Below are positions 50,923 to 60,507 of a stretch of DNA of 64,000 nt, piece by piece (position 1 is the first letter of the stretch; each line of letters starts with the position of its first letter). The DNA lies in NCBI GenBank assembly GCA_014843695.1, contig CM026390.1:96972914-97036913 (forward strand), read 5' to 3'. Source of the DNA: Archivesica marissinica (lineage: Eukaryota > Mollusca > Bivalvia > Venerida > Vesicomyidae). Both the position numbers and the translations under genes were made by a program. The notes under the pieces were generated by a model. That model was not told the origin of the DNA, made no database searches, and was given only the letters and a program-made list of their open reading frames with translations.

Positions 50923-51346
50923 ATGCAATAAAATATGAGCAAACTAAATATATCCCTGCACGTGCGGCACATGTGCGCACAATAATGGGTGTGACTGTCT
51001 GATAGTTAGGATCATTTGCTGTACATACTACAAATGCAAGGGCTGTGATTGTTGCAAACATATCTCTGAAGGACCACTGTTCAACACCTTCATACACACA
51101 CTCGTTTGTGTTGCACTTCATGCTGCTGACATTGGTTTAGGCTGTACAAACAGTAATCACGTGGTGCTCAAAATTATATTCTTGGAAATCGGGCAAGTTT
51201 CATGATGATTTTGAAATATTTAAATGCTCTAGATACTGATGGCTAGCCTGGGTTCAATTATCCTTATTCATTAATTTACGTTATTTTTAGAAACTCAATA
51301 CGGCCCAATTAATGGTCTTGGTGTTAAACTATATTTACACCCATCG
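50923..51346. other. Unique DNA, nothing recognised
   Basis: No exon or repeat supported. The 171-codon minus-strand frame that starts here runs into the 42-bp array and is mostly repeat. Confidence 0.4.
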
Positions 51347-51514
51347 GTCACCTGGTGTTTTATAATATATAGAGTCAACTAATAATCATACAATATAAAT
51401 ATTTTCATTTTGACATTTAATTCCAGATGATTATACAGCAATTGTATCGAATAAGATGATATGAATATTATTTTGTTATTAGTTTGCTCTAAATACTGTA
51501 AAACACCAGGTGAC
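51347..51514. mobile_element. 168-bp MITE
   Basis: GTCACCTGGTGTTTTA at the left is exactly inverted at the right (TAAAACACCAGGTGAC). The inversion continues imperfectly inward for about ten bases (AGAG and CTCT). The interior is AT-rich and non-coding. I could not identify a target-site duplication. Confidence 0.65.
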
Positions 51515-51944
51515 AAGTTAGGAATTATGTTGAGTGTGTATAACTGACCAGGTAACATATATCAACGCCTGTTCCCAGGCGAACTGCTGGTTATTGATGT
51601 GATGTTTGAAAATAATGTTGTGATGTTCGATTTTGTAACAACCCCCACTATACAGTGTTCAAACACACCTGTTCAGCTGTAAAACATGACACTGTACTAC
51701 CTCTGCTATAAACCCCGGGAAGTGAAAGGTTATTGTATTATGATATTGCTTTAGCTATTTTCTCTCAAAATATCAGATTATAACTTTTACACTCTTCTAT
51801 GACACATTCATGCACTAAAATCCACGAAACATGGTCACACACTTCAGAAAATCTGTAGCTCCAACGGTTTAATAGAAGATATAGATAGATACGTCGAAAC
51901 ACTTTCGATGAAAAATGGTGTATTCATTTCCAATAGAACATGGT
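51515..51944. other. Unique DNA, nothing recognised
   Basis: Contains a small stem (CGCCTGTTCCCAGGCG) but no supported gene. Confidence 0.35.
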
Positions 51945-52085
51945 AAGTCTCGGGATAGGGAATTTGGCACAAATCCAATGTTGTTCCATTGGATCACATT
52001 AGTATATATAATAGTTGAGTTATATTATCTCCTACATTATGTGCACACGTCTAAGCAGGGTCCTAGACTATCAATAGCAAGTATT
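51945..52085 (+). repeat. Dispersed repeat X, copy 2
   Basis: It matches the outer parts of 44095-44470 (GGGAATTTGGCACAAATCCA, ATGTTGTTCC, GTTGAGTTAT, ACACGTCT). It has no SINE at the ATGTT point, so it is the empty-site version of copy 1. Confidence 0.55.
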
Positions 52086-52115
52086 TAGTTTGAATGTCTA
52101 AACGTGTAAAGATGT

Positions 52116-52488
52116 GTGCTTGTAAAACCGGAAAGTTAACACAATTGTTCTGGGAATTGCAATATATTTTGCACTACCCTCTGGTGAACTAGTTTGCCCT
52201 ATAACCGTGTCTATACGTGTGGACATGTACCGCTACAATGTGCTTGTAAAACCGGAAAGTTAACACAATTGTTCTGGGAATTGCAATATATTTTGCACTA
52301 CCCTCTGGTGAACTAGTTTGCCCTATAACCGTGTCTATACGTGTGGACATGTACCGCTACAATGTGCTTGTAAAACCGGAAAGTTAACACAATTGTTCTG
52401 GGAATTGCAATATATTTTGCACTACCCTCTGGTGAACTAGTTTGCCCTATAACCGTGTCTATACGTGTGGACATGTACCGCTACAATG
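52116..52488. repeat. Three tandem copies of a 124-bp unit
   Basis: Copies start at 52116, 52240 and 52364 with GTGCTTGTAAAACCGGAAAG and end in TGTACCGCTACAAT. They look identical, which means a recent triplication or an assembly duplication. Confidence 0.93.
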
Positions 52489-52755
52489 TACATAGAATTT
52501 ACTTCACCTCCACAATGAAGTACTTCTGCAACCTACGTGTTTCCATTACCAGTATTGACATGTGAAATAGAGCAGTTCGACAAGTGAATAATTATAAACG
52601 AGCATTTGACATGTTAGATTACCTACAAGTGGGAATAGACACTGGATACCGTTATTACTTAACATGACATGTATGTGCCTTTGTGAAATGTTGTTTGAAT
52701 ATATCATAGATGGGTTATTTCGGTCCAGGAAGATAATTCGCGGACTTTGTGTTAT
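52489..52755. other. Unique DNA, nothing recognised
   Basis: No supported gene. It ends where the TGTCCAAGTAATG array begins. Confidence 0.3.
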
Positions 52756-54953
52756 TGTCCAAGTAATGTTCATCGTTGTCCAGGTAATGTTGTATCATTG
52801 TCCAAGTAATGTTCATCATTGTCCAGGTAATGTTGTATCATTGTCCAAGTAATGTTCATCATTGTCCAGGAAATGTTCATCATTGTCCAGGTAATGTTGT
52901 ATCATCGTCCAGGTAATGCTGTATCAGTGTCCAAGTAATGTTCATCATTGTCCAGGAAATGTTCATCGTTGTCCAGGTAATGTTGTATCATTGTCCAAGA
53001 AATGTTCATCATTGTCCAAGTAATGTTGTATCATTGTCCAAGTAATGTTCATCATTGTCCAAGTAATGTTCATCATTGTCCAGGAAATGCTTATCATCGT
53101 CCAGGTACTGTTGTATCATTGTCCAGGTAATGCTGTATCATTGTCCAAGTAATGTTGTATCATTGTCCAAGTAATGTTCATCGTTGTCCAGGTAATGTTG
53201 TATCATTGTCCAAGTAATGTTCATCATTGTCCAGGTAATGTTGTATCATTGTCCAAGTAATGTTCATCATTGTCCAGGAAATGTTCATCATTGTCCAAAT
53301 AATGTTGTATCATTGTCCAGGTAATGTTCATCATTGTCCAGGTAATGTTGTATCATTGTCCAGGTAATGTTGTATCATTGTCCAGGAAATGTTCATCATT
53401 GTCCAGGTAATGTTGTATCATTGTCCAGGTAATGTTGTATCATTGTCCAGGTAATGTTGTATCATCGTCCAGGTAATGCTGTATCATTGTCCAAGTAATG
53501 TTCATCATTGTCCAGGAAATGTTCATCGTTGTCCAGGTAATGTTGTATCATTGTCCAAGTAATGTTCATCATTGTCCAAGTAATGTTGTATCATTGTCCA
53601 AGTAATGTTCATCATTGTCCAAGTAATGTTCATCATTGTCCAGGAAATGCTTATCATCGTCCAGGTAATGTTATACCATTGTCCAGGTAATGTTGTATCA
53701 TTGTCCAAGTAATGCTGTATCATTGTCCAGGTAATGTTGTATCATTGTCCAAGTAATGTTCATCGTTGTCCAGGTAATGTTGTATCATTGTCCAAGTAAT
53801 GTTCATCATTGTCCAAGTAATGTTCATCATTGTCCAAGTAATGTTCATCATTGTCCAGGAAATGCTTATCATCGTCCAGGTAATGCTGTATCATTGTCCA
53901 AGTAATGTTGTATCATTGTCCAAGTAATGTTCATCGTTGTCCAGGTAATGTTGTATCATTTTCCAAGTAATGTTCATCATTGTCCAGGAAATGTTTATCA
54001 TCGTCCAGGTAATGTTATATCATTGTCCAGGTAATGTTGTATCATTGTCCAAGTAATGCTTATCATCGTCCAGGTACTGTTGTATCATCGTCCAGGTAAT
54101 GCTGTATCATTGTCCAAGTAATGTTCATCATTGTCAAGGTAATGTTGTATCATTGTCCAAGTAATGTTGTATCATTGTCCAAGTAATGTTGTATCATTGT
54201 CCAGGTAATGTTGTATCATTGTCCAGGTAATGTTGTATCATTGTCAAGGTAATGTTGTATCATTGTCCAGGTAATGTTGTATCATTGTCCAGGTAATGTT
54301 GTATCATTGTCCAAGTAATGTTCATAATTGTCAAGGTAATGTTGTATCATTGTCCAAGTAATGTTGTATCATTGTCCAAGTAATGTTGTATCATTGTCCA
54401 GGTAATGTTGTATCATTGTCCAGGTAATGTTGTATCATTGTCCAGGTAATGTTGTATCATTGTCCAGGTAATGTTGTATCATTGTCCAAGTAATGTTCAT
54501 CATTGTCAAGGTAATGTTGTATCATTGTCCAAGTAATGTTGTATCATTGTCCAAGTAATGTTGTATCATTGTCCAGGTTATGTTGTATCATTGTCCAGGT
54601 AATGTTGTATCATTGTCCAAGTAATGTTCATCATTGTCCAGATAATGTTGTATCATTGTCCAAGTAATGTTGTATCATTGTCCAGGTAATGTTGTATCAT
54701 TGTCCAGGTAATGTTGTATCATTGTCCAAGTAATGTTCATCATTGTCCAGGTAATGTTGTATCATTGTCCAAGTAATGTTGTATCATTGTCCAAGTAATG
54801 TTGTATCATTGTCCAGGTAATGTTGTATCATTGTCCAGGTAATGTTGTATCATTGTCCAGGTAATGTTGTATCATTGTCCAGGTAATGTTGTATCATTGT
54901 CCAGGTAATGTTGTATTATTGTCCAGGTAATGTTGTATCATTGTCCAAGTTAT
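52756..54953. repeat. 22-bp minisatellite, left zone
   Basis: Units alternate TGTCCAAGTAATGTTGTATC / TGTCCAGGTAATGTTCATCA with no fixed order, about 100 units. Mutations are A/G in CCARGTAATG, GTTGTATCAT or GTTCATCATT, and occasional GTCAAGG. Confidence 0.97.
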
Positions 54954-56405
54954 GTTGTATCATTGTGCAAGTACCGCTGTATCATTGTCCAAGTTATGTT
55001 GTATCATTGTCCAAGCTATGTTGTATCATTGTCCAAGTTATGTTGTATCATTGTACAAGTACCGCTGTATCACTGTCCAGATTATGTTGTATCATTGTCC
55101 AAGTTATGTTGTATCATTGTGCAAGTACCGCTGTATCATTGTCCAAGTTATGTTGTATCATTGTGCAAGTACCGCTGTATCATTGTCCAAGTTATGGTGT
55201 ATCATTGTGCAAGTACCGCTGTATCATTGTCCAAGTTATGTTGTATCATTGTGCAAGTACCGCTGTATCATTGTCCAAGTTATGTTGTATCATTGTGCAA
55301 GTACCGCTGTATCATTGTCCAAGTTATGTTGTATCATTGTGCAAGTACCGCTGTATCATTGTCCAAGTTATGTTGTATCATTGTGCAAGTACCGCTGTAT
55401 CATTGTCCAAGTTATGTTGTATCATTGTGCAAGTACCGCTGTATCATTGTCCAAGTTATGTTGTATCATTGTGCAAGTACCGCTGTATCATTGTCCAAGT
55501 TATGTTGTATCATTGTGCAAGTACCGCTGTATCATTGTGCAAGTACCGCTGTATCATTGTGCAAGTACCGCAGTATCATTGTGCAAGTACCGCTGTATCA
55601 TTGTGCAAGTACCGCAGTATCATTGTGCAAGTACTGCTGTATCATTGTGCAAGTACCGCTGTATCAGTGTGCAAGTACTGCTGTATCAGTGTGCAAGTAC
55701 CGCTGTATCATTGTGCAAGTACCGCTGTATCAGTGTGCAAGTACCGCTGTATCATTGTGCAAGTACCGCTGTATCATTGTGCAAGTACCGCTGTATCAGT
55801 GTGCAAGTACCGCTGTATCAGTGTGCAAGTACCGCTGTATCAGTGTGCAAGTACCGCTGTATCATTGTGCAAGTACCGCTGTATCAGTGTGCAAGTACCG
55901 CTGTATCATTGTGCAAGTACCGCTGTATCATTGTGCAAGTACCGCTGTATCAGTGTGCAAGTACCGCTGTATCATTGTGCAAGTACCGCTGTATCAGTGT
56001 GCAAGTACCGCTGTATCATTGTGCAAGTACCGCTGTATCATTGTTCAAGTACCGCTGTATCAGTGTGCAAGTACCGCTGTATCAGTGTGCAAGTACCGCT
56101 GTATCAGTGTGCAAGTACCGCTGTATCATTGTGCAAGTACCGCTGTATCATTGTGCAAGTACCGCTGTATCAGTGTGCAAGTACCGCTGTATCATTGTGC
56201 AAGTACCGCTGTATCAGTGTGCAAGTACCGCTGTATCAGTGTGCAAGTACCGCTGTATCATTGTGCAAGTACCGCTGTATCATTGTGCAAGTACCGCTGT
56301 ATCATTGTGCAAGTACCGCTGTATCATTGTGCAAGTACCGCTGTATCAGTGTGCAAGTACCGCTGTATCAGTGTGCAAGTACCGCTGTATCATTGTCCAA
56401 TTAAT
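54954..56405. repeat. 22-bp minisatellite, right zone (GTACCGCTG type)
   Basis: From 54954 a new unit TGTGCAAGTACCGCTGTATC appears. Up to about 55510 it alternates almost strictly with TGTCCAAGTTATGTTGTATC (a 44-bp double unit), then runs alone to 56390. The array ends with one old-type unit. Three ~500-codon frames arise because 22 bp steps through all three frames without a stop. Confidence 0.97.
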
Positions 56406-56991
56406 GTTGTATTATAACCATATTCGAAGTACAAAAAGATGTCTTATTTACTAGCTACATTAACGAGAATATGGAATTGTAGCGTGCTATTTAAAGTCAT
56501 AACGTCTATATATGTATATAATTATTGTCAACTAGATATATAAAATAACTCCATTCTAACCATAACTCATCAAAATATGAATAATGATAATGGTTAATAT
56601 ACTCTCTGTAAACGAACCATGGAAACTAATAGAAGCGATGTGACATATCGGAATACATACACACTTACAATTACTTAGAAATATTGTAATTGGATACAAA
56701 ATATCGCAACCTGATTATTTCTATCTAAATGTCATATTTATTTGCTAGATTTGGTTTTAGTATATTCCCATCCTATTTTCTTATGTCAGAGTAGAGTAGA
56801 AACGGTTAATATATACACTTTGTTCAAGTATGAATTTTACAATCTACACACATATCTGTTAGATACTAATGCGAAAAGTAAATTGATGACATGTCTAAAA
56901 CATTATTTTACAACATTATCTGAGTACCAATTATTATATAGCTTAGCTATACATAGTTATGTATATTATATAATTGTTAATTTCATTGGCT
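56406..56991. other. Unique AT-rich DNA
   Basis: An 86-codon frame (56742-57002) has no recognisable domain and runs into the SINE head. I call nothing here. Confidence 0.4.
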
Positions 56992-57225
56992 TGTTCGATT
57001 AGCGCGCTCGCTTCTCACCAATGCAACCCGGGTTCGATCCTCAGACCGGGAAGTATGTGAGATGGTACGGTGGTCGCCAGCTCGGACAGGTGGGGTTTCT
57101 CCGGATACGCCAGTTTCCTCCCACACGAATGACCATATTTACGCTGTTATCCGAGCCAACAAGAGTGATTAATATAAGTTGTTAGAACTTGCTTCGCAAT
57201 CGTTGTATGTTATCATGCGAGAACA
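56992..57225 (+). mobile_element. SINE family B, plus strand
   Basis: Head TTCGATTAGCGCGCTCGCTT with B box GGGTTCGATCC, a centre with GGGGTTTCTCCGGATACGCC and GTTTCCTCCCACACGAATGA, and the tail TTAATATAAGTTGTTAGAAC then TTGCTTCGCAATCG. The left end of the head is missing a few bases. Confidence 0.8.
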
Positions 57226-57397
57226 AATAAAAATAAATGAAGTATCTGGCTTCACCAAAAACAAACCAAAAAAATAATTGCTATATACTATACAGGAATG
57301 TTGTTGCAGAAACTATATTTAACTATATAATAATCAGATTGGTGCAACAAGTAAACGAACTTACATATCATTTGGCATTGGATCTGGTAATGACTGA

Positions 57398-57511
57398 GTG
57401 GTGATTTGATACCATAATTTATGAACGAGTTTTGGAATGTTGCTATTAAGCTTGCCTTTTGGGTAGCAACATTCCAGAACGAGCTTCATAAATATGGTAT
57501 GAAATCACCAC
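57398..57511. mobile_element. 47-bp-arm hairpin (foldback element)
   Basis: 57398-57444 (GTGGTGATTTGATACCATAA to GGAATGTTGCT) pairs with 57465-57511 with only a few mismatches around a 20-base loop (ATTAAGCTTGCC...). A transcript would fold into a long stem. It may be a small foldback transposon or a hairpin RNA source. Confidence 0.7.
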
Positions 57512-58248
57512 GAGGGTAAGATCCTTTTTATCACATTACCATAGCACGCTCGTTTTAATAAATAACGTGGCTACTTTCATTTAGGGGCCAATTGTCAGCG
57601 CACATTGAGTTATATTTATGTCGTTGAACAGCGTTATAATTGCGTCGAGACTTCTTTGAAATCGTAGTGTGTCTTACCATTAGCGATACGTACCAACTCA
57701 AATATAAATATGCATACTGTAATTTACAAATTAGTGATGGCTGTATGAAACTGAATACAAGCAAAATTATTTGATTTGATTAAATGACAAAACATTCGAT
57801 TATCATAGGTATATTCGTTATTATCCTCCAGCATAGGCTAGTACCCTCGAGTTTCCGGTTTCCGTTATGATAAGAAATGAATGGCATTCAACAAAACGAA
57901 TCTTAAAACTACATAGTTTCTAAATGTATGATGTAAATAAAGTAACGTTCCTCTTATTCCAAAGAATTAGAAATGAATATGACTACGTAAATAACAACGG
58001 GCGCTGTCATTTTTACCATGACCCGAAACAGACATCTGTGGTGACTGGTACCGGAGTTTTCGTGACCTTTCAGAATATCAATTTTGCGTAACATCGAATG
58101 GGTGTAAATATAAAACGAACACGTTTTATAAAGCATAATGATAATTTCTATTATTTTGATGAATATTTCTTTTCACAATGAACTCTTTCACAGTTTAACA
58201 AGCATTTTCACTTGTGGACACCTGAATTCATCACCTAATCTTGTAAAC
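57512..58248. other. Unique DNA with a stray 63-bp-repeat piece
   Basis: 57808-57845 (TATTCGTTATTATCCTCCAG then CATAGGCTAGTAC) is one unit of the array at 58.9 kb, about 1 kb away. Otherwise I see no supported gene. Confidence 0.5.
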
Positions 58249-58363
58249 CTGACTTTTGAACAGTAAATGAGGTGGGTCCAATGGTCACACTGTGCCCATT
58301 TGTAAGGGCTGTTGATGAATATTGCCTGTACTTTCGCTTTGTAGGTGGTGGACTGCCACAAAC
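58249..58363 (-). CDS. Candidate second exon, minus strand
   Basis: On the minus strand AATTTTGTTTTAG is a strong acceptor. The open frame that follows reads VCGSPPPTKRKYRQYSSTAL and continues TNGHSVTIGPTSFTVQKS. It is not repeat-derived. It is in phase 0 with the short exon at 58693-58716. The exon may end at TCAG|GTTTAC (58249, phase 1, a weak donor) or run four codons further to a stop at 58235-58237. The product would be small, or further exons lie at lower coordinates. I recognise no domain; the KRKYR stretch is basic. Confidence 0.35.
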
Positions 58364-58692
58364 CTAAAACAAAATTAAAAACTATTCCTTTAAGTACACT
58401 ACACTACAGGACACATCGCTTAGTTGACGATGACAGTAACACTGTATGGACCTCAAAACAATATAAGAGAAGTCTCCAAAACGAACTCGCCTTACACTAA
58501 TTAAAATTGTAACCCAGTCTATATTGACCTTCACATTAAATGACAGGTAGGTAAACAAATCAGACGACGCAAAACAAAACTGGAAATGGTCAATATTTTG
58601 CAGTAAATCAAATGGACAAATGGTGATGCAATATTGCATTATGAAAGATAGCATGTTTTATACCAATGCAAGGAAAATAACCGATTACTTAC

Positions 58693-58716
58693 GACTACAA
58701 GGATTATACGGCGCAT
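58693..58716 (-). CDS. Candidate first coding exon, minus strand
   Basis: ATG at 58716 reads MRRIILVV and reaches GTC|GTAAGT, a consensus donor, in phase 0. About 50 bases upstream lie a CRE and a CCAAT box. Short first coding exons of this kind are common, but an eight-codon exon is weak evidence alone. It gains support from the phase-matched acceptor at 58364-58365. Confidence 0.35.
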
Positions 58717-58763
58717 TGTTGTTGCCAAATATGGAAAATGACCTTTGACACTATCTATTCCTG

Positions 58764-58776
58764 ATTGGTGACGTCA
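58764..58776. promoter_or_regulatory. CCAAT box plus CRE (ATTGGTGACGTCA)
   Basis: ATTGG (CCAAT on the minus strand, bound by NF-Y) abuts the perfect palindrome TGACGTCA (CREB/ATF site). A CpG-rich GATCGCGCGC follows within 30 bases. In AT-rich surroundings this is the most promoter-like patch in the window. It lies upstream of the minus-strand ATG at 58716. Confidence 0.45.
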
Positions 58777-58855
58777 GAAAACACCGATCGCGCGCAGTAT
58801 TGTAAATACTTACAGGGTAACAAAAACGAAGGTATCACGATTTGAGGACACTAGA

Positions 58856-59170
58856 GGATACATGCATGCAACAGATATATAGATATATTCGTTATTATCC
58901 TCCAGCATAGGCTAGTACATGCATGCAACAGATATAGATATATAGATATATTCGTTATTATCCTCCAGCATAGGCTAGTACATGCATGCAACAGATATAG
59001 ATATATTCGTTATTATCCTCCAGCATAGGCTAGTACATGCATGCAACAGATATAGATATATAGATATATTCGTTATTATCCTCCAGCATAGGCTAGTACA
59101 TGCATGCAACATATATAGATATATAGATATATTCGTTATTATCCTCCAGCATAGGCTAGTACATGCATGA
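58856..59170. repeat. ~63-bp repeat, five units
   Basis: Units share GTACATGCATGCAACAGATA and TATTCGTTATTATCCTCCAG with CATAGGCTA. Length varies through the number of TAGATA steps. Confidence 0.93.
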
Positions 59171-59172
59171 AA

Positions 59173-59460
59173 CAGATACATTACATACTATTACAACTGT
59201 TATTACACATATTGTGTACTACTTAATTAAGCTATATACATGTTATTACACAATAAAGCAAAACACGAGCAACAATATAACATACGTGCACAGGAACAGT
59301 TCATATACCATAACGTATATCGTGTAAACTCCACATACATCATGTTGATTCATGTACCACATCACCCTATGAGTGTACACGTGATAGTACATTGTAGGCG
59401 GTAGCGCACAGTTTTCGAGCCGCATTTTCGAATTGGGAGAAATTATGAAATAGTAGGTAA
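59173..59460. other. Unique DNA, nothing recognised
   Basis: No supported exon or element. Confidence 0.3.
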
Positions 59461-59470
59461 GATTAACGTT

Positions 59471-59762
59471 GTGGTTTACATTTATGTATCGTCGCTACCG
59501 GTTGCCCATATGAGCGACGCCTCCTGAAGAGATTAGTCATTTTAGATTTTTGGAGGATAGTGCAATGATACAGACAGAGACCCATTCCAGAGTCGTCTCT
59601 GGTTCTTTTACGTGCACGGCATAAAGCACCGACACCAGACCTCGGTTTAACGTCACATCTGAAAGACTGTTAATTGTATTAGGGTCAGACGAGGATCGAA
59701 CCTGCGATCCCTGGTTTACCAGTCCTGCGTGTTACCACTGGACTACAGATCCGTCTGCGAGG
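59471..59762 (-). mobile_element. SINE family A with 10-bp target-site duplication
   Basis: GATTAACGTT flanks it at 59461-59470 and 59763-59772. On the minus strand it has the head CGGATCTGTAGTCCAGTGGT, B box GGTTCGATCC, GTGACGTTAAACCGAGGTCT, ACGTAAAAGAACC and the tail CGACGATACATAAATG. It is the best delimited copy of the family here. Confidence 0.88.
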
Positions 59763-59772
59763 GATTAACGTT

Positions 59773-60266
59773 TGAGTATAAGTATGATATTTATAATAGT
59801 TATTTGTTGGTGACATGGCTTCTGGATGCTGAAAATGAATGTTTAGAATTAGTGAACGTGATAATATGAGACCTTGGTGGGACTTCATAGAGCATGTGCT
59901 CGAAATGCGAAACTGAGGATTTCCTGACTCGGACGACCATTTGTAGACACAGTTGAACAGGGGTAAACAAAAATGAAAAAAATAAAAATATGTAGGTGGT
60001 CGACCACCTATTTGCACGGTTTCTTTCAAGCATAGGGTGAATAGAGAAATAAAAACTTTTGCACTGAAAATGTCTATGTTGACTGAATTTTTTATGATGG
60101 ATTGACGGACGTGTAGAAAATAGCCTCGGCTGTGGTATGTATGTGTGGTCTGAAAATGAAAACACATCAAAAGTGAAAATAGGAACAAGTTTTCAATTGT
60201 AACATTTTTGTCATGTTTTTGTGAAGCTGTCACTGTGGTAATAATTGAATGATTTCTTTCTTTCAG
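59773..60266. other. Unique DNA ending in a splice acceptor
   Basis: The minus-strand frame 59685-60233 overlaps a SINE and is not supported. The end, GATTTCTTTCTTTCAG, is a good polypyrimidine tract and acceptor for the exon at 60267. Confidence 0.45.
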
Positions 60267-60360
60267 ATCTGTGCGCAGACTATTTTCTCGGAGCGGTTAT
60301 AGAATTGATACCGATGCGATTGGCCTTGGAGTGAATTACTGTTCACTGCAGCTGTATGCA
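60267..60360 (+). CDS. Candidate internal exon of an unidentified gene
   Basis: This 94-bp open segment lies between TTTCTTTCTTTCAG and GCA|GTAAGT, both near-consensus splice sites. The frame beginning at 60268 has no stop and reads SVRRLFSRSGYRIDTDAIGL, then GVNYCSLQLYA. The upstream intron would be phase 2 and the downstream one phase 0. The length is typical of a vertebrate or mollusc internal exon. I do not recognise the peptide. No neighbouring exon is visible: the next DNA downstream is a LINE, so the rest of the gene would lie outside the window or beyond insertions. Confidence 0.5.
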
Positions 60361-60507
60361 GTAAGTTGGATTATCACGGCTTGCTTCATCACGTTCCTAA
60401 GATTTGGGTAATAGGACCCTTTATGGTGAAGCGTATGTATGCGTTTATTCCTGCTTGATCAAACATAGTTGTCCATAGGGCAGTTCTGAGACGTTCAGTT
60501 TTCGGAA
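60361..60507. other. Short intron-like spacer before the LINE
   Basis: Starts GTAAGT. The LINE 5' breakpoint lies somewhere here or just inside the next feature. Confidence 0.3.

Noticed and set aside
50606..51121. 171-codon minus-strand ORF
   Set aside because: Mostly 42-bp repeat translation with a short non-repeat start; no domain.
54908..56454. Three overlapping ~500-codon ORFs in one strand
   Set aside because: The 22-bp unit cycles through three frames without a stop; all three frames are the same peptide shifted.
59685..60233. 182-codon minus-strand ORF
   Set aside because: It overlaps SINE A and the acceptor region of the plus-strand exon; composition is random.
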